Positions 1 through 11,110 of a stretch of 64,000 nucleotides of DNA are shown here, piece after piece (position 1 is the first letter of the stretch; every line of letters begins with the position of its first letter). Both the position numbers and the translations under genes were made by a program. This stretch comes from Panopea generosa. Taxonomy: Eukaryota > Mollusca > Bivalvia > Adapedonta > Hiatellidae. The stretch spans positions 43,973,769-44,037,768 of the forward strand of contig CM055903.1 of the NCBI GenBank assembly GCA_029582155.1. Direction: 5' to 3'. Below the pieces are notes generated by a model that was given only the letters and a program-made list of their open reading frames with translations, searched no databases and had not been told where the DNA came from.

Positions 1-175
1 GAGGACTGTTCTCAGTCTGGTCGGCCTGTTGTCAGTATAATGTGACTGGGTGGGGTATCAATTACCATGTGTCTGTGGCATGACACTTCAGTGTGGCACT
101 GCTCAGAATACTGTCTCAAGTAGACACTGACACAATATATGACTTCAAACAATTGTTGTATGAGACACTTATCAC
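1..175 (+). repeat. SINE-A, 3' part, cut by window start
   Basis: The segment holds the SINE-A body in order: the tctggtcggcc motif, tgtgactgggtggggtatc, the gcatgacact block, and tactgtctcaagtagacac. It then passes into a diverged copy of the aaaattgttgaaag tail. The tRNA-like head lies beyond the window edge. This family has about 15 copies here, mostly on the minus strand. Confidence 0.8.
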
Positions 176-662
176 CAAATAACTAATTTAGTAGATAAAA
201 ATTTAATGAAACATGTTTAAAAAAAGTTTAGCACATCATATGGATAATTCATTATCATTTGTAAATTTTAACATGACAATGTGACTGATCTTTTCTAAAG
301 TCTTTTGTTTTAAAAAAATTCACCGTTGACAATCCACACTGTATACAACAAACACAGCTCTCACTGCTTTGTTTGCAAGTTAGAAGCAGACTTACATGCC
401 CAATTAAACAAACCGTCATGCATAAACACATTAAGGTATCTAACAAATGTACATGATAATGGGCCAGACACATCATAATCAATCAAGCAGAAAATTGTAC
501 ATGATCAGGCGTTCGTATAGACAGATGATGCGTGAGTCAGAGGCACGCTTAAGCTGACAATATCATCAGTACTTACTCACTCCCTGGATCAAGGTCTCCA
601 TTGTTTGTAACTCAGTCGGTTTAATTCTAACAACTAAATTATTGTTGTTATTATTTTTTAAA
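176..662. other. No feature seen
   Basis: AT-rich unique-looking sequence. The only open frame of note, on the minus strand at 255-482, has no recognisable domain and is probably chance. Confidence 0.5.
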
Positions 663-966
663 TGGGGTTTCAACATGGTTTTCAAAACATGGCAGGTTAT
701 ATATAAAATATCAAGTAGTTATGACGGGAGAAGACCTCGAAATTAATCTTAGTTAGAACCACCCATCCTAACTGGCAAACTCGCTCACAATGAGTTTTGA
801 ACTGAGCTTGGCTTGAACCCTGGTGACGACCTTAGCAGTGACTATAGGTGACCTTGAGCTGTAGGTAACCTTAAAAGGTAGGTAACCAGTAATCTTGAGA
901 TGTAGGTAACCTTGAGAAGTAGGTGACCTTGAGATGGTGCCTTAGACCACATCGCCAAAGAGGACT
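663..966 (-). repeat. SINE-C, diverged, with expanded head
   Basis: Read on the minus strand this has the SINE-C tRNA-like head (gcgatgtggtctaaggc), then ggtggttctaact and the tail near ggggtttcaacatgg. The head has been lengthened by a short tandem repeat, listed separately. Confidence 0.75.
845..938. repeat. 17-bp minisatellite inside SINE-C head
   Basis: Five imperfect units of the type aggtgaccttgagatgt start near 846, 863, 879, 904 and 921. Most are spaced 17 bp apart. The unit resembles the aggtaagtgatcttgag stretch normally present once in the minus-strand SINE-C head, so it looks like a local expansion of that piece. Confidence 0.75.
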
Positions 967-1229
967 AAAGTATACTTACTCAACTTACATGGATGAAGAA
1001 ATTTATTCAGCAAACTCATTTACTACATGTGTTAAATCAGGGTAAAGAAATCCTGATACTCAAGGTTGAATTTGCAAAGAGGTAGCATTCCCAGCATTTA
1101 TAATAAAACACACTTACTGGTACCTTATTTGGTAAAGTATTTTTTTTTTATATTTAAAGCCTTTGGTCCCACAGGAGCCATAGCCTATGCACTGCCTTAG
1201 GGTTCCAAGTAAGGATTTCGAAGTATTGT

Positions 1230-1428
1230 GTTGTTTGGTGTTTAGCAAGACTATTTTAACAATTTATCATTAATATCAAGAAAGTATGACTGTGTGTCAA
1301 AGACAATCTAAGCACTGCCACTCCAGATCATCCTCTAAATGCTGATTGTCAAGCAAGGAAGCTCCATTAACCAATTAAAAAGTTTTCATTTATGACCTAG
1401 CCAGGTATCACACCCACAACTACAGTTT
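1230..1428 (-). repeat. SINE-A, old copy
   Basis: Recognised by tgttgtttggtgtttagc at the tail side, then atcctctaaatgctgattgtcaagcaaggaagc and a decayed B-box region (ccaggtatcacacccac). It is much more diverged than the copy at 46176-46508. The stretch 967-1229 before it holds nothing I recognise. Confidence 0.65.
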
Positions 1429-1473
1429 TATGACTATATAAAGTATAACTCATGATTATTTGTTCATCACAAG

Positions 1474-1656
1474 GGTCCTCTGTGACCAAGTGCTTTAAGC
1501 CATTGTCTCAAGATCACTTACCTATCACTGCTAAGGTCGTAGGTTTGAGTCACGCTTGCTCCAAAAACTTTATGTAAGAAAGTTTGCCAGTTACTTGCGG
1601 AAGGACGGTGGTTCGACACAGATTCATTCTGATGTCTTCCCCCATCAGTTTAACTG
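1474..1656 (+). repeat. SINE-C, 3'-truncated
   Basis: The head runs tcctctgtgaccaagtgc to a B-box-like ggtttgagtcacg. It is followed by the shared core (gaaagtttgccagttacttgcgga) and ggtggttcgacac. Similarity stops near 1656, before the usual poly(A) tail. Confidence 0.8.
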
Positions 1657-2120
1657 GTTGCTGCCTGCAAACCGGCAAGGGGCTTATGTATTGCTTGCAA
1701 TACCCCAGTGTCTTGTTCCATCTCTTTTACAATATCGAGACTGGTAGTACCTGGCGTGCATTATTGAGAAGTGGTGTGCTACCAACTGCACTATCTGGAC
1801 TTCCCAATCTGAATACCGTCATGTGTCTAAGACACACTCACAAAGAGGCTCTGTTATTCTGTATAATTCATTGTGTATACAGCCACTAAGCATTATTAAA
1901 CTGTCAACTAAAAATGTCAAAATAAGGAAACCTAAATGTGACATTCAACACCAGTATACAAGATTAGATCTATATATATATATATTTCTAATCCACAGAG
2001 AAAAGAAATAATTATACAAATACAATATACACTACAATCATGTTAATGTCACTGTACAGAATACCTCTGCTGAATCCATTGGAAACAATGGTCAAGGGTT
2101 TAATTATGCACAGTTAGTTG
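1657..2120. other. No gene seen; small hairpin and TA run
   Basis: Contains a short hairpin (gtattgc tt gcaatac near 1686) and a (TA)n run near 1970-1985. Overlapping open frames on the plus strand have no family signal. Confidence 0.4.
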
Positions 2121-2268
2121 TATCGGTGGAGGAAGACACCAGGATGAATACAAGCAGAACCACCACACTTCTGCAAGCAGCTGGCAAACTTTCCAATATG
2201 TAATTATTTCAGACCAACCTGGGCTTAATCCTACAACCTCAGCGGTAAGAGGTGATCTTAAGACAGGG
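2121..2268 (-). repeat. SINE-C fragment
   Basis: Minus-strand SINE-C from the ccaccgatac side through gtggttctgcttg and the core (ttgccagctgcttgcag) to the head end at tgatcttaagac. The first tRNA bases and the tail are missing. Confidence 0.65.
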
Positions 2269-2496
2269 GGTTTGACCATTCTGTGCAGTGGTCAGGCTAG
2301 ATGGTTGGGTCTTGCTGCTTCAGCTTACTCAATGCAGTGGTCAGACTGGTGGGTCCTGCAGTTTAAGTTTAACCTAGTTCCTTAATAAAATTTACTGGTA
2401 TAGAGCAAGCATCTTGTACATGTACAAACCATATTAGATGTCTTCATGAGCAATAACTGCAGATAAAAAGCTTATGCAGACAGAAAAAAGAGATCA
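2269..2496. repeat. Short direct duplication in unique DNA
   Basis: The phrase tgcagtggtcag followed by ct..ggt.ggt occurs twice, near 2285 and 2333, suggesting a diverged tandem duplication of about 50 bp. Nothing else is visible. Confidence 0.35.
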
Positions 2497-2678
2497 TGAC
2501 CAGAATCAGCAGTGGCCATCCGTGACCAGAATCTCCAGTGGTCATCCGTGACTAGAATCTGCAGCAGCCATCCATGACCAGGATCTGCAGTGGCCATCCA
2601 TGACCAGAATCTGCAGTGGCCATCCATGACCAGAATCTGCAGCAGCCATCCATGACCAGAATCTGCAGCAGAATCTGG
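2497..2678. repeat. 26-bp minisatellite, 7 copies
   Basis: Units begin tgaccagaatctgcag at 2497, 2523, 2549, 2575, 2601, 2627 and 2653, exactly 26 bp apart. The second half varies between cagccatcca and tggccatcca. Open minus-strand frames across it are a by-product of the repeat. Confidence 0.92.
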
Positions 2679-2740
2679 AAAACTCACTTATACACTTGAA
2701 CATAAGCGGATGGCACACATTTACAATGCTGTGGCCAGGA

Positions 2741-3047
2741 TAAATCAAAATCACATTGGAGGGGATGAAACCAAACCTGAATTGGAGGGGATGAAACCAA
2801 AATCACATTGGAGGGGATGGAATGAAATCTGCATTGTAGGGGATGAAACTAAAATAATATTGGAAGGGATGAAACCAAAATCACATTGGAAGGAATAAAG
2901 CCAAAATTGTACTGGAGGGGGTGAAACCAAAATCGTAATTGAGGAGATTGAAACTAAAATCATATAGGAGAAACCAAACCAAAATTGTTTTGGAGGGGAT
3001 GAAGCTAAAATTATATTGGAGAGGATGAACCAAAGTCGTATTGGACA
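2741..3047. repeat. Second 26-bp minisatellite, about 11-12 copies
   Basis: Unit of the type aaaccaaaatcacattggag plus gggatg, about 26 bp, decaying toward the 3' end. It lies 60 bp from the previous array and has the same period but no obvious sequence match to it. Confidence 0.88.
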
Positions 3048-3645
3048 GAAGTGAGTGTGCCACCCACTGCTCCGTCTGCACCACAGTAATCACTGAGTAC
3101 AACACCCATTGGTCTACATTATCTCAATCAGTGTGTACAAAACAGGGTAAGACCATGAAGTAATGCGTCAACAATAAACACAAGTGCCTACCTGTACTTA
3201 AATGCTCCTGGATTCCAGAAGAATAAAGCCATCTTGAATATTCACCGACTCCCTTTGCCTCACTAATAATAAGCTCACAGAGAGAGTACTGATATATCCT
3301 GCTTAGTATTATAACACATGAAACACATAGACTATATCCCCATATTACACAATTTATATTCTTACATATTTATACCACATATCTGTTCTAATTTCGTAGA
3401 AATGTTCGTATATTTGAATTTCAATAACGCACATTGGAAATTAAATATTACGGTGTTCATATATTGGAATTAAAATATTATACATAATAGCTGTAAATAT
3501 CGAATTCTTACGGCCCATCTCAGTCATATCAATTACATAAAACACAGTGTTGGTTTCTTTATCACAATATTTTATACATCCGACAGAAAGAATTTCATAC
3601 CTTAACCATATGCCTTCATTATCATTTTCTTACATATATTAAACA
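3048..3645. other. No feature seen
   Basis: AT-rich sequence without a recognisable element or convincing coding frame. Confidence 0.4.
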
Positions 3646-4110
3646 TTTTATGTTCTTATCTCATTTTTATAGCATAGTATAATCCTTACATTTTCAGGAG
3701 GGGTTGGGGGGAAAATAGTTTCTACTGGTATATGAAAATATCCATTTGAAAGCAAACAATAAATCCAAATTGTAAATATAAATGAGTTAAAAAAAACATC
3801 TAAAATATCAGTGCATATAGTACATGTTTCTGAATGTCCTTATCTCACTTTTAAAGTATAGTATAGTCCTTCCATTTTTAGGGGTGGGGGGAATAGTTTC
3901 TATGAGAAAATATCCACTAGAAAGCCAACAATACATGTATATCCAAATGAGCAACCTTAACTTATCACATTTTTATAGCATAATCCTTCCACTTTCAGGA
4001 AAAAAAAAAGTTCCTCTATGAGAATATACACTGAAAATCCAACAATAAATCCAATTGTAATAATAAACGAGTAAAAAAACTTATCGAAATATCAGTAGCA
4101 GTAATATTTC
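3646..4110. repeat. Tandem triplication, unit about 180 bp
   Basis: Three diverged copies start near 3648, 3831 and 3957. Each has the order ttatctca-ttttatagcat, tccttccattttcagg, a G- or A-rich run, tatgagaatat, and ccaacaataaatcc. The second is shortened by an internal deletion. Confidence 0.7.
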
Positions 4111-5070
4111 ATGTCGTTATTCCCCCACCTTTCCTCCAACACAATCATCCTTTTTAATCTTCCGACTGACAGCCAGTCAAGTAGGCAAGACCTACTTCTG
4201 GCTAAATATCGCCAAGCCAAGTTTTTTTTCGCCTTCAAAATTAGCACATATCATCACAATGAAGCTCTCTTCAGTACAGAAACTGAACTTTGGTTGGGTA
4301 TAAATCCACCATGGCAATAAAACAAAGTCCTGCAACAGCTGAGGGGTTCTTTTTTATATCCAGTAATATTCGAACTAGCACCTTTCTACTTATTTCTGCC
4401 ATCTTTTGGGATATCATTCCAGACAACAGCATCCATCATAATCGAAGAAGTGTTTATTGACGGAGAATTTGAAAAATACCATTCGTTATTCTGTGTTATA
4501 CGAAAAATACCATTTATTACACCTTGTTATATTATACAAACACTTCATCATATTATAATTGCCTTATCTCACAGAATATGTAAGATGGTTTTATACAGCG
4601 TGAAAACGACATGTGATTAATGAATTCACATTGTAATATCCTGCCTGTTGTAGGTATAAAATGTTCACATTTTACAGTCGGCTGTGAAGGTAGATGTCAG
4701 AGTACACATTCAGCGATTTTACAGCTAATTTCCAATGCAAGAAAAAAATAAAAAATACGGCCAGAAAATAATTTGCCAGACACATTTACCAGATCTTGTG
4801 GATTTCAAGTGTTTTTATTTCCATGTTGTTATCTAAATCCAAACTGTTTGCCGAATTCTAGTACTAACTTGTGAGTTCAAGATACAACCAAAGTTTTATA
4901 ACCTTACGGCAAAACGCATAAAGCGGTGTAAAAAAATCTCAATTTGTTGGCCATATTGTGGTTTGATGTCCCCTGTTGATTATATATCCCTCTTTTGAAA
5001 GTTAACTAATTAATTAGGGAATATTTGAGCACCTCTGTTATACATTATAGAATTGCCATACTTCTTTTTA
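4111..5070. other. No gene seen; one short duplication
   Basis: Mostly AT-rich. The phrase gaaaaataccatt occurs twice about 35 bp apart (near 4470 and 4504), each followed by a similar ttatt..gttata tail. No coding signal is recognised. Confidence 0.4.
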
Positions 5071-5385
5071 CGGCCCAGTTAGCTCAGTCAGTAGCACATC
5101 TGACTATATATCCAAGAGTTGTGAGTTTGAATCCACACTCAACCAGAGCCTCCGTGATGACTGATATACACCATTGTGTCTCATTGTCATTTCTCTCTCA
5201 CTGCTGATTCAAGGTTGATGTTATCAGTTACTTGCGGAGATGGGGTGTGCTTGAATACTGAACCTTTCAGGATCCCAGGAAACAGTAGTTATGTTAACTG
5301 ATCATCTTGTTAGCCTCTGATTGCATGAAAATGATGCTAAATATTCAATCTATCAATCAAACAATCAATCAATCAATCAATCCAG
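5071..5385 (+). repeat. SINE-B, near full length
   Basis: The tRNA-like head shows an A-box-like tagctcagtcagtagcac and a B-box-like gagtttgaatccac. Next come ctctcactgctgattcaag, the shared core (ttatcagttacttgcggag) and aggatcccaggaaacag. The tail is gatgctaaatattcaatc followed by (caat)n. Confidence 0.88.
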
Positions 5386-5741
5386 AAATATGTTTTACAA
5401 TAGATAACTTCTCTAAATGTATGTATTGTTGCATTACAAATACAAAGAAAAACAATACACCATTCATCAATATCCATTTTCTGCCCACCTTTAACATGAT
5501 AACCCAACCATAGAAAACTAGCCACATGTACAGTTATGTAGCAGTAAGTTCAAAAAGTGGCTTCATTTTATTTTATTCCAACTGTGAGTTTCCTTCCTGA
5601 GGTTAACTGTATGATATAGAACACTTTATAGGTGAGAGATTAGATGTTCCAACAGTTAGAACACTTTTATAGGTGAAATTGTTCAGAAACAAATGATTGA
5701 ATTTGCCACCTTCAACATGTGCTCACACTTGCAACATTCAT
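5386..5741. other. No feature seen
   Basis: Unique-looking sequence. A short phrase (agaacacttttataggtga) occurs in two versions near 5617 and 5660. No coding signal. Confidence 0.4.
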
Positions 5742-8677
5742 TCATGCTCCAGCACTAGACCGGGGAATCTATCCCACAACCATGTATGTGTGGGGAGGAT
5801 GCTCCACCACTAGACCTGGAAATCTGTCCCACAACCTTGTATGTGCGGGGAGGATGCTCCACCACTAGACCAGGGAATCTGTCCCACAACCTTGTATGTG
5901 CAGGGAGGATGCTCCACCACTAGACCTGGGAATCTGTCCCACAACCTTGTATGTGCGGGGAGGATGCTCCACCACTAGACCAGGGAATCTGTCCCACAAC
6001 CTTGTATGTGCAGGGAGGATGCTCCACCACTAGACCGGGGAATCTGTCCCACAACCTTGTATGTGTGGGGAGGATGCTCCACCACTAGACCAGGGAATCT
6101 GTCCCACAACCTTGTATGTGTGATGAGGATGCTCCACCACTAGACCGGGGAATCTGTCCCACAACCTTGTATGTGTGGGGAGGATGCTCTAGCACTAGAC
6201 AGGGGAATCTGTCCCACAACCTTGTATGTGTGGGGAGGATGCTCCACCACTAGACCGGGGAATCTGTCCCACAACCTTGTATGTGTGAGGAGGATGCTCC
6301 AGCACTAGACCGGGGAATCTGTCCCACAACCTTGTATGTGTGGGGAGGATGCTCCACCACTAGACCAGGGAATCTGTCCCACAACCTTGTATGTGTGAGG
6401 AGGATGCTCCACCACTAGACCGGGGAATCTGTCCCACAACCTTGTATGTGTGATGAGGATGCTCCACCACTAGACCGGGGAATCTGTCCCAAAACCTTGT
6501 ATGTGTGAGGAGGATGCTCCACCACTAGACAGGGGAATCTGTCCCACAACCTTGTATGTGTGAGGAGGATGCTCCACCACTAGACCGGGGAATCTGTCCC
6601 ACAACCTTGTATGTGTGAGGAGGATGCTCCACCACTAGACCGGGGAATCTGTCCCACAACCTTGTATGTGTGAGGAGGATGCTCCACCACTAGACCGGGG
6701 AATCTGTCCCACAACCTTGTATGTGTGAGGAGGATGCTCCACCACTAGACCGGGGAATCTGTCCCACAACCTTGTATGTGTGAGGAGGATGCTCCACCAC
6801 TAGACCGGGGAATCTGTCCCACAACCTTGTATGTGTGAGGAAGATGCTCCACCACTAGACCGGGGAATCTGTCCCACAACCTTGTATGTGTGAGGAGGAT
6901 GCTCCACCACTAGACCGGGGAATCTGTCCCACAACCTTGTATGTGTGAGGAAGATGCTCCACCACTAGACCGGGGAATCTGTCCCACAACCTTGTATGTG
7001 TGAGGAGGATGCTCCACCACTAGACCGGGGAATCTGTCCCACAACCTTGTATGTGTGAGGAAGATGCTCCACCACTAGACCGGGGAATCTGTCCCACAAC
7101 CTTGTATGTGCAGGGAGGATGCTCCACCACTAGACCGGGGAATCTGTCCCACAACCTTGTATGTGTGAGGAGGATGCTCCAGCACTAGACCGGGGAATCT
7201 GTCCCACAACCTTGTATGTGTGAGGCGGATGCTCCAGCACTAGACCGGGGAATCTGTCCCACAACATTGTATGTGTGAGGAGGATGCTCCAGCACTAGAC
7301 CGGGGAATCTGTCCCACAACATTGTATGTGTGAGGAAGATGCTCCAGCACTAGACCGGGGAATCTGTCCCACAACATTGTATGTGTGAGGAGGATGCTCC
7401 ACCACTAGACCGGGGAATCTGTCCCACAACCTTGTATGTGCGAGGAGGATGCTCCATCACTAGACCGGGGAATCTGTCCCACAACCTTGTATGTGCGAGG
7501 AGGATGCTCCACCATTAGACCGGGGAATCTGTCCCACAACCTTGTATGTGTGAGGAGGATGCTCCAGCACTAGACCGGGGAATCTGTCCCACAACCTTGT
7601 ATGTGCGAGGAGGATGCTCCACCATTAGACCGGGGAATCTGTCCCACAACCTTGTATGTGTGAGGAGGATGCTCCAGCACTAGACCGGGGAATCTGTCCC
7701 ACAACCTTGTATGTGCGATGAAGATGGTCCACCACTAGACCGGGGAATCTGTCCCACAACCTTGTATGTGCGAGGAGGATGCTCCACCATTAGACCGGGG
7801 AATCTGTCCCACAACCTTGTATGTGCGAGGAGGATGCTCCACCATTAGACCGGGGAATCTGTCCCACAACCTTGTATGTGCGAGGAGGATGCTCCATCAC
7901 TAGACCGGGGAATCTGTCCCACAACCTTGTATGTGCGAGGAGGATGCTCCAGCACTTGACCGGGGAATCTGTCCCACAACCTTGTATGTGCGAGGAGGAT
8001 GCTCCACCATTAGACCGGGGAATCTGTCCCACAACCTTGTATGTGCGAGGAGGATGCTCCAGCACTAGACCAGGGAATCTGTCCCACAACCTTGTATGTG
8101 TGAGGAGGATGCTCCACCACTAGACCGGGGAATCTGTCCCACAACCTTGTATGTGCGAGGAGGATGCTCCAGCACTAGACCGGGGAATCTGTCCCACAAC
8201 CTTGTATGTGTGAGGAGGATGCTCCACCACTAGACCGGGGAATCTGTCCCACAACCTTGTATGTGTGAGGAGGATGCTCCACCACTAGACCGGGGAATCT
8301 GTCCCACAACCTTGTATGTGTGAGGAGGATGCTCCACCACTAGACCGGGGAATCTGTCCCACAACCTTGTATGTGTGAGGAGGATGCTCCACCACTAGAC
8401 CGGGGAATCTGTCCCACAACCTTGTATGTGTGAGGAGGATGCTTTAGCACTAGACAGGGGAATCTGTCCCACAACCTTGTATGTGTGAGGAGGATGCTCC
8501 AGCACTAGACCGGGGAATCTGTCCCAAAACCTTGTATGTGTGGGGAGGATGCTCCACTGCTAGACAGGGGAATCTGTCCCACAACCTTATATGTGTGAGG
8601 AGGATGCTCCACCACTAGACTGGGGAATCTGTCCCACAACCTTGTATGTGTGAGGAGGATGCTCCACCACTAGACTG
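5742..8677 (-). repeat. 55-bp satellite derived from a tRNA-like SINE head
   Basis: About 53 head-to-tail copies of a 55-bp unit, for example 6601-6655 and 6656-6710. Read on the plus strand the unit runs ggggaatctgtcccacaacc, ttgtatgtgtgaggaggatg, ctccaccactagacc. This aligns over its whole length with the head of SINE-A at about 14840-14895 (gggatcgaacccacgacc, ttccgcatgtgaggcggatg, ctctaccactagacc). The A-box-like stretch (ggtctagtggtggagc on the minus strand) is kept in nearly all units. The B box has decayed (gacagattccc instead of gttcgatccc). Open frames on both strands inside it arise because the unit has few stops; 55 is not a multiple of three, so all frames cycle. Confidence 0.93.
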
Positions 8678-8756
8678 CAGCTGTTTTCTGCCCAACAGAA
8701 CATATGACATCACAAAATACATGTAACACACCCGTTACTGCTCACAATTTAGTTAA

Positions 8757-8893
8757 TACTAATGTTTTTGCTCGATTGCAAAGAAAGCTCAAACCTTATA
8801 TGAACCTGATAATTATGAACTGCTCTTGATTGCGCGTCCTGGGTAGAACCAGTATTGAGTGAGCGGTCAACACTCTATCAACTACACTACCAC
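8757..8893 (-). repeat. SINE-D, internally deleted
   Basis: Tail side gattgcaaagaaagctcaaa, then tatgaac, tgctcttga and cctgggtagaaccagtattg, then the head (gtcaacactctatcaac, tacactaccacc). The B-box portion is missing. Confidence 0.78.
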
Positions 8894-8970
8894 CTAACAT
8901 CTTCAGATGTAAAGCTTGGTATGCACATTTTTTGCTTCAAGCTCTTGCTATTTTTAATCTTCCACCCTAA

Positions 8971-9118
8971 ACAGTTAAACCTGCCTTAAGCAGCCAGTCA
9001 AGGGAGTGAGAAAAGGTTGTTGCTTAATACAGGTAAATTTATGCTGAAAGCATAGAATTAGGAATAAGCAAATGTGACAAGTGGCTGCTTAATTGAGTTG
9101 ACAGCTTACACAATTTTT
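8971..9118. mobile_element. MITE-F, right end decayed
   Basis: Starts acagttaaacctgccttaag, then cagccagtcaaggga, ctgaaagcatagaa and gtggctgcttaat. This is the MITE-F order, but the right inverted repeat is no longer recognisable. Confidence 0.7.
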
Positions 9119-9138
9119 GACAGAATATGATACAACAA

Positions 9139-9250
9139 GGTCCTCGGTAGTCAAGTTGTCTTAAGATGCCATCTTAAGATCAGTTACCTTTCACTGCCGA
9201 CGTTGTGGGTTTGAATCCAGCCTGTATGTTGAAAATTGTCCCTGCCACCC
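9139..9250 (+). repeat. SINE-C head fragment
   Basis: Head tcctcggtagtcaagttgtc, then ccatcttaagatcagttacc and a B-box-like gggtttgaatccagcctg. Truncated before the core. Confidence 0.65.
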
Positions 9251-9751
9251 TCCATTTCTTAGCACACACAAACTTAAATTATTTTGTTAATAATTTAACT
9301 CTGTATAATACAGTATCATACACCTGCTCATCTATCTGTACAGATTAAGAGTGATTTCCTATCATCATCATAAGCTTGGCACCGATCACGAATTTATGAA
9401 CTTATCTTTCAAATGTAACTAAGTTACCTATCTTTTTATCAGTGATCAAGACCCACATATCAACACTCGGGGAATATTACCAGGAAATCTTATTACGAAA
9501 ACATGAAAAATATATGACGATTATCAGATTCTGATGAAATGTAGATATCGGAATTTAGAGTTACATGCAAGTCTACCTCGGCATATATAAATATGAAAAA
9601 AAGATTATGTTCTGTAGATGCTTTCGCTGTATCTCACGATGTTTTACAAACTGAGGAAGCTTTCGCCAACTCTCATATCTTGCCATGAACATCCCTTACA
9701 TGCTGAAATTTATTTATTTTTGATACTCTTCCATCCAAGGCTCATAAAATT
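9251..9751. other. No feature seen
   Basis: AT-rich sequence with no recognised element and no convincing reading frame. Confidence 0.4.
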
Positions 9752-9897
9752 TAAAAATTAAAGCGAGGCAATAGTGCAATAAATAGAATGTTGACTGCTC
9801 ATGCTGTAGGTTGTGGGTTCGATTCCCAGCTCAACATGCTGTCTTTAATAAAACAACACTCAGTATTGGTTTTAAAATAAATAAGTAGATAAACTAA
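9752..9897 (+). repeat. SINE-D, internally shortened
   Basis: The head gcaataaatagaatgttgac leads to the B-box-like gggttcgattcccagctcaa and aacaacactcagtattggtt. It then jumps to the taaataagtagataaac tail. Confidence 0.8.
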
Positions 9898-10251
9898 ACC
9901 AGCCCATGTTTTTTACAGCCATGAGAATCTCACCTTTATATAATGCAGGAATGCTAAGATAGTCCTAAATCCCTCCCCTGTGTAATAAAGGGCAGCTTCG
10001 GAAATGATTCAAAAACCATAACTCAAACTAGATTTATTAAATTTGGTCAGGTTATATACTTATCTGACAGTATAATCATGTACACCAAGTGACAAGTCTT
10101 GTGCCAAGTTCCATTCAAATAAATGCAAACTCATGTACAACATCAACCAAAATGTAAATGACACTGATGTTAGTACAAGAAATCTGCCATTCATAGAACA
10201 GAAAAGTTAAAAAGTGTCCATTGGACATGGATGATCAATCCATGTTCAGGT
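9898..10251. other. No gene seen; possible unknown dispersed repeat
   Basis: Phrases such as gccaagttccattcaaat suggest a dispersed repeat, but no second copy in this window confirms it. Confidence 0.25.
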
Positions 10252-10408
10252 CAGTCAAACCTGTCTTAACCAGCCAGTCAAGGAAAGGGCAAAAGTTATA
10301 TATACAGGTTAATTTGCTCTGAAAGGATAGAAATGGGAAATAACAAATATGACTGCTTAATACAAGTGGTTGCTTAATAGAGGTGACCACTTACACAGGT
10401 TTGATTGT
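10252..10408. mobile_element. MITE-F, both ends present
   Basis: Left end cagtcaaacctgtctta, right end cacaggtttgattgt. The ends are inverted repeats of each other. The interior has cagccagtcaaggaa, ctgaaaggatagaaatggga and tggttgcttaatagagg. No coding capacity. Confidence 0.85.
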
Positions 10409-11046
10409 ACTTCCATTTTGGTGGGAAGAAAGAGAATGCAACTTTACACATAATGAGCCTCAGATGAAAACATCTTCCACAGGGTCAACATCAGGTCACC
10501 AAATTAACCATGGCAGTCACAATACACCACTTCTCCTTATAATGTACTTACCTGAAAATAGAAAGAACAAACATTTTAGTCTCAAATACAGAATTATCAA
10601 TAATGCATGGCACCACGCGTCACTTACAATAGGGAGGAATTAATATGAGTTTACAGGACTTATCACACGGTATGGTACTGTACGTAGAAGAGTTTTCTGT
10701 GTTACCATAGTTCCAAGGCCTTGTACTAGATGATTTTTTAAATACTGCATACCTTTAGTCATGTTTCAAAAATTAATGTCAGTGTTTGAGTGCACACACG
10801 GTTAAATTATACCACTTTGGGTGATTCAATGGCCATAAACCAGACATTATGATCATGTTTGGCCGGTTCAAAAACTTGTCATGGTATATTAATGTGATTA
10901 TATAGCTACATGTACTGTGCAAGTTTGGTAAAGATATAAGAGCCATAATTACTATGTAAGTTTGGTGAAGATCCAGTAAAAGCTGTGTACTGAGTGTACA
11001 CAAGATCAAATATAATTCTTTAACAATTCAAGGGCCATAATCCATA
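10409..11046. other. No gene seen; weak internal repeats
   Basis: The phrase aagtttggt.aagat occurs twice near 10922 and 10958, and aagggccataatcc closes the region. The open frames at 10383-10643 (+) and 10779-11009 (-) have no family signal. Confidence 0.35.
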
Positions 11047-11110
11047 TACCGTATATTCCCTAATTAACGCCCCCGGGGGCGTTACATTTTACAAGGTGGG
11101 GGCGTTTATA
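11047..11110. mobile_element. Terminal fragment of a DNA element
   Basis: Begins taccgtatattccctaatta and holds the perfect 18-bp palindrome aacgcccccgggggcgtt, then ggtgggggcgtttat. The inverted counterpart is at 41856-41937, and a worn copy is at 54510-54545. This supports a dispersed element whose ends read accgtatattccc. Confidence 0.5.

Noticed and set aside
7790-8123. About 100-residue frames on both strands (QGCGTDSPV / CEEDAPPLDRG types)
   Set aside because: By-products of the 55-bp satellite.
5742-8677. CRISPR-like regular repeat array
   Set aside because: There are no unique spacers: whole units are repeated head to tail, and the setting is a eukaryotic genome with SINEs. The same applies to all other arrays here.
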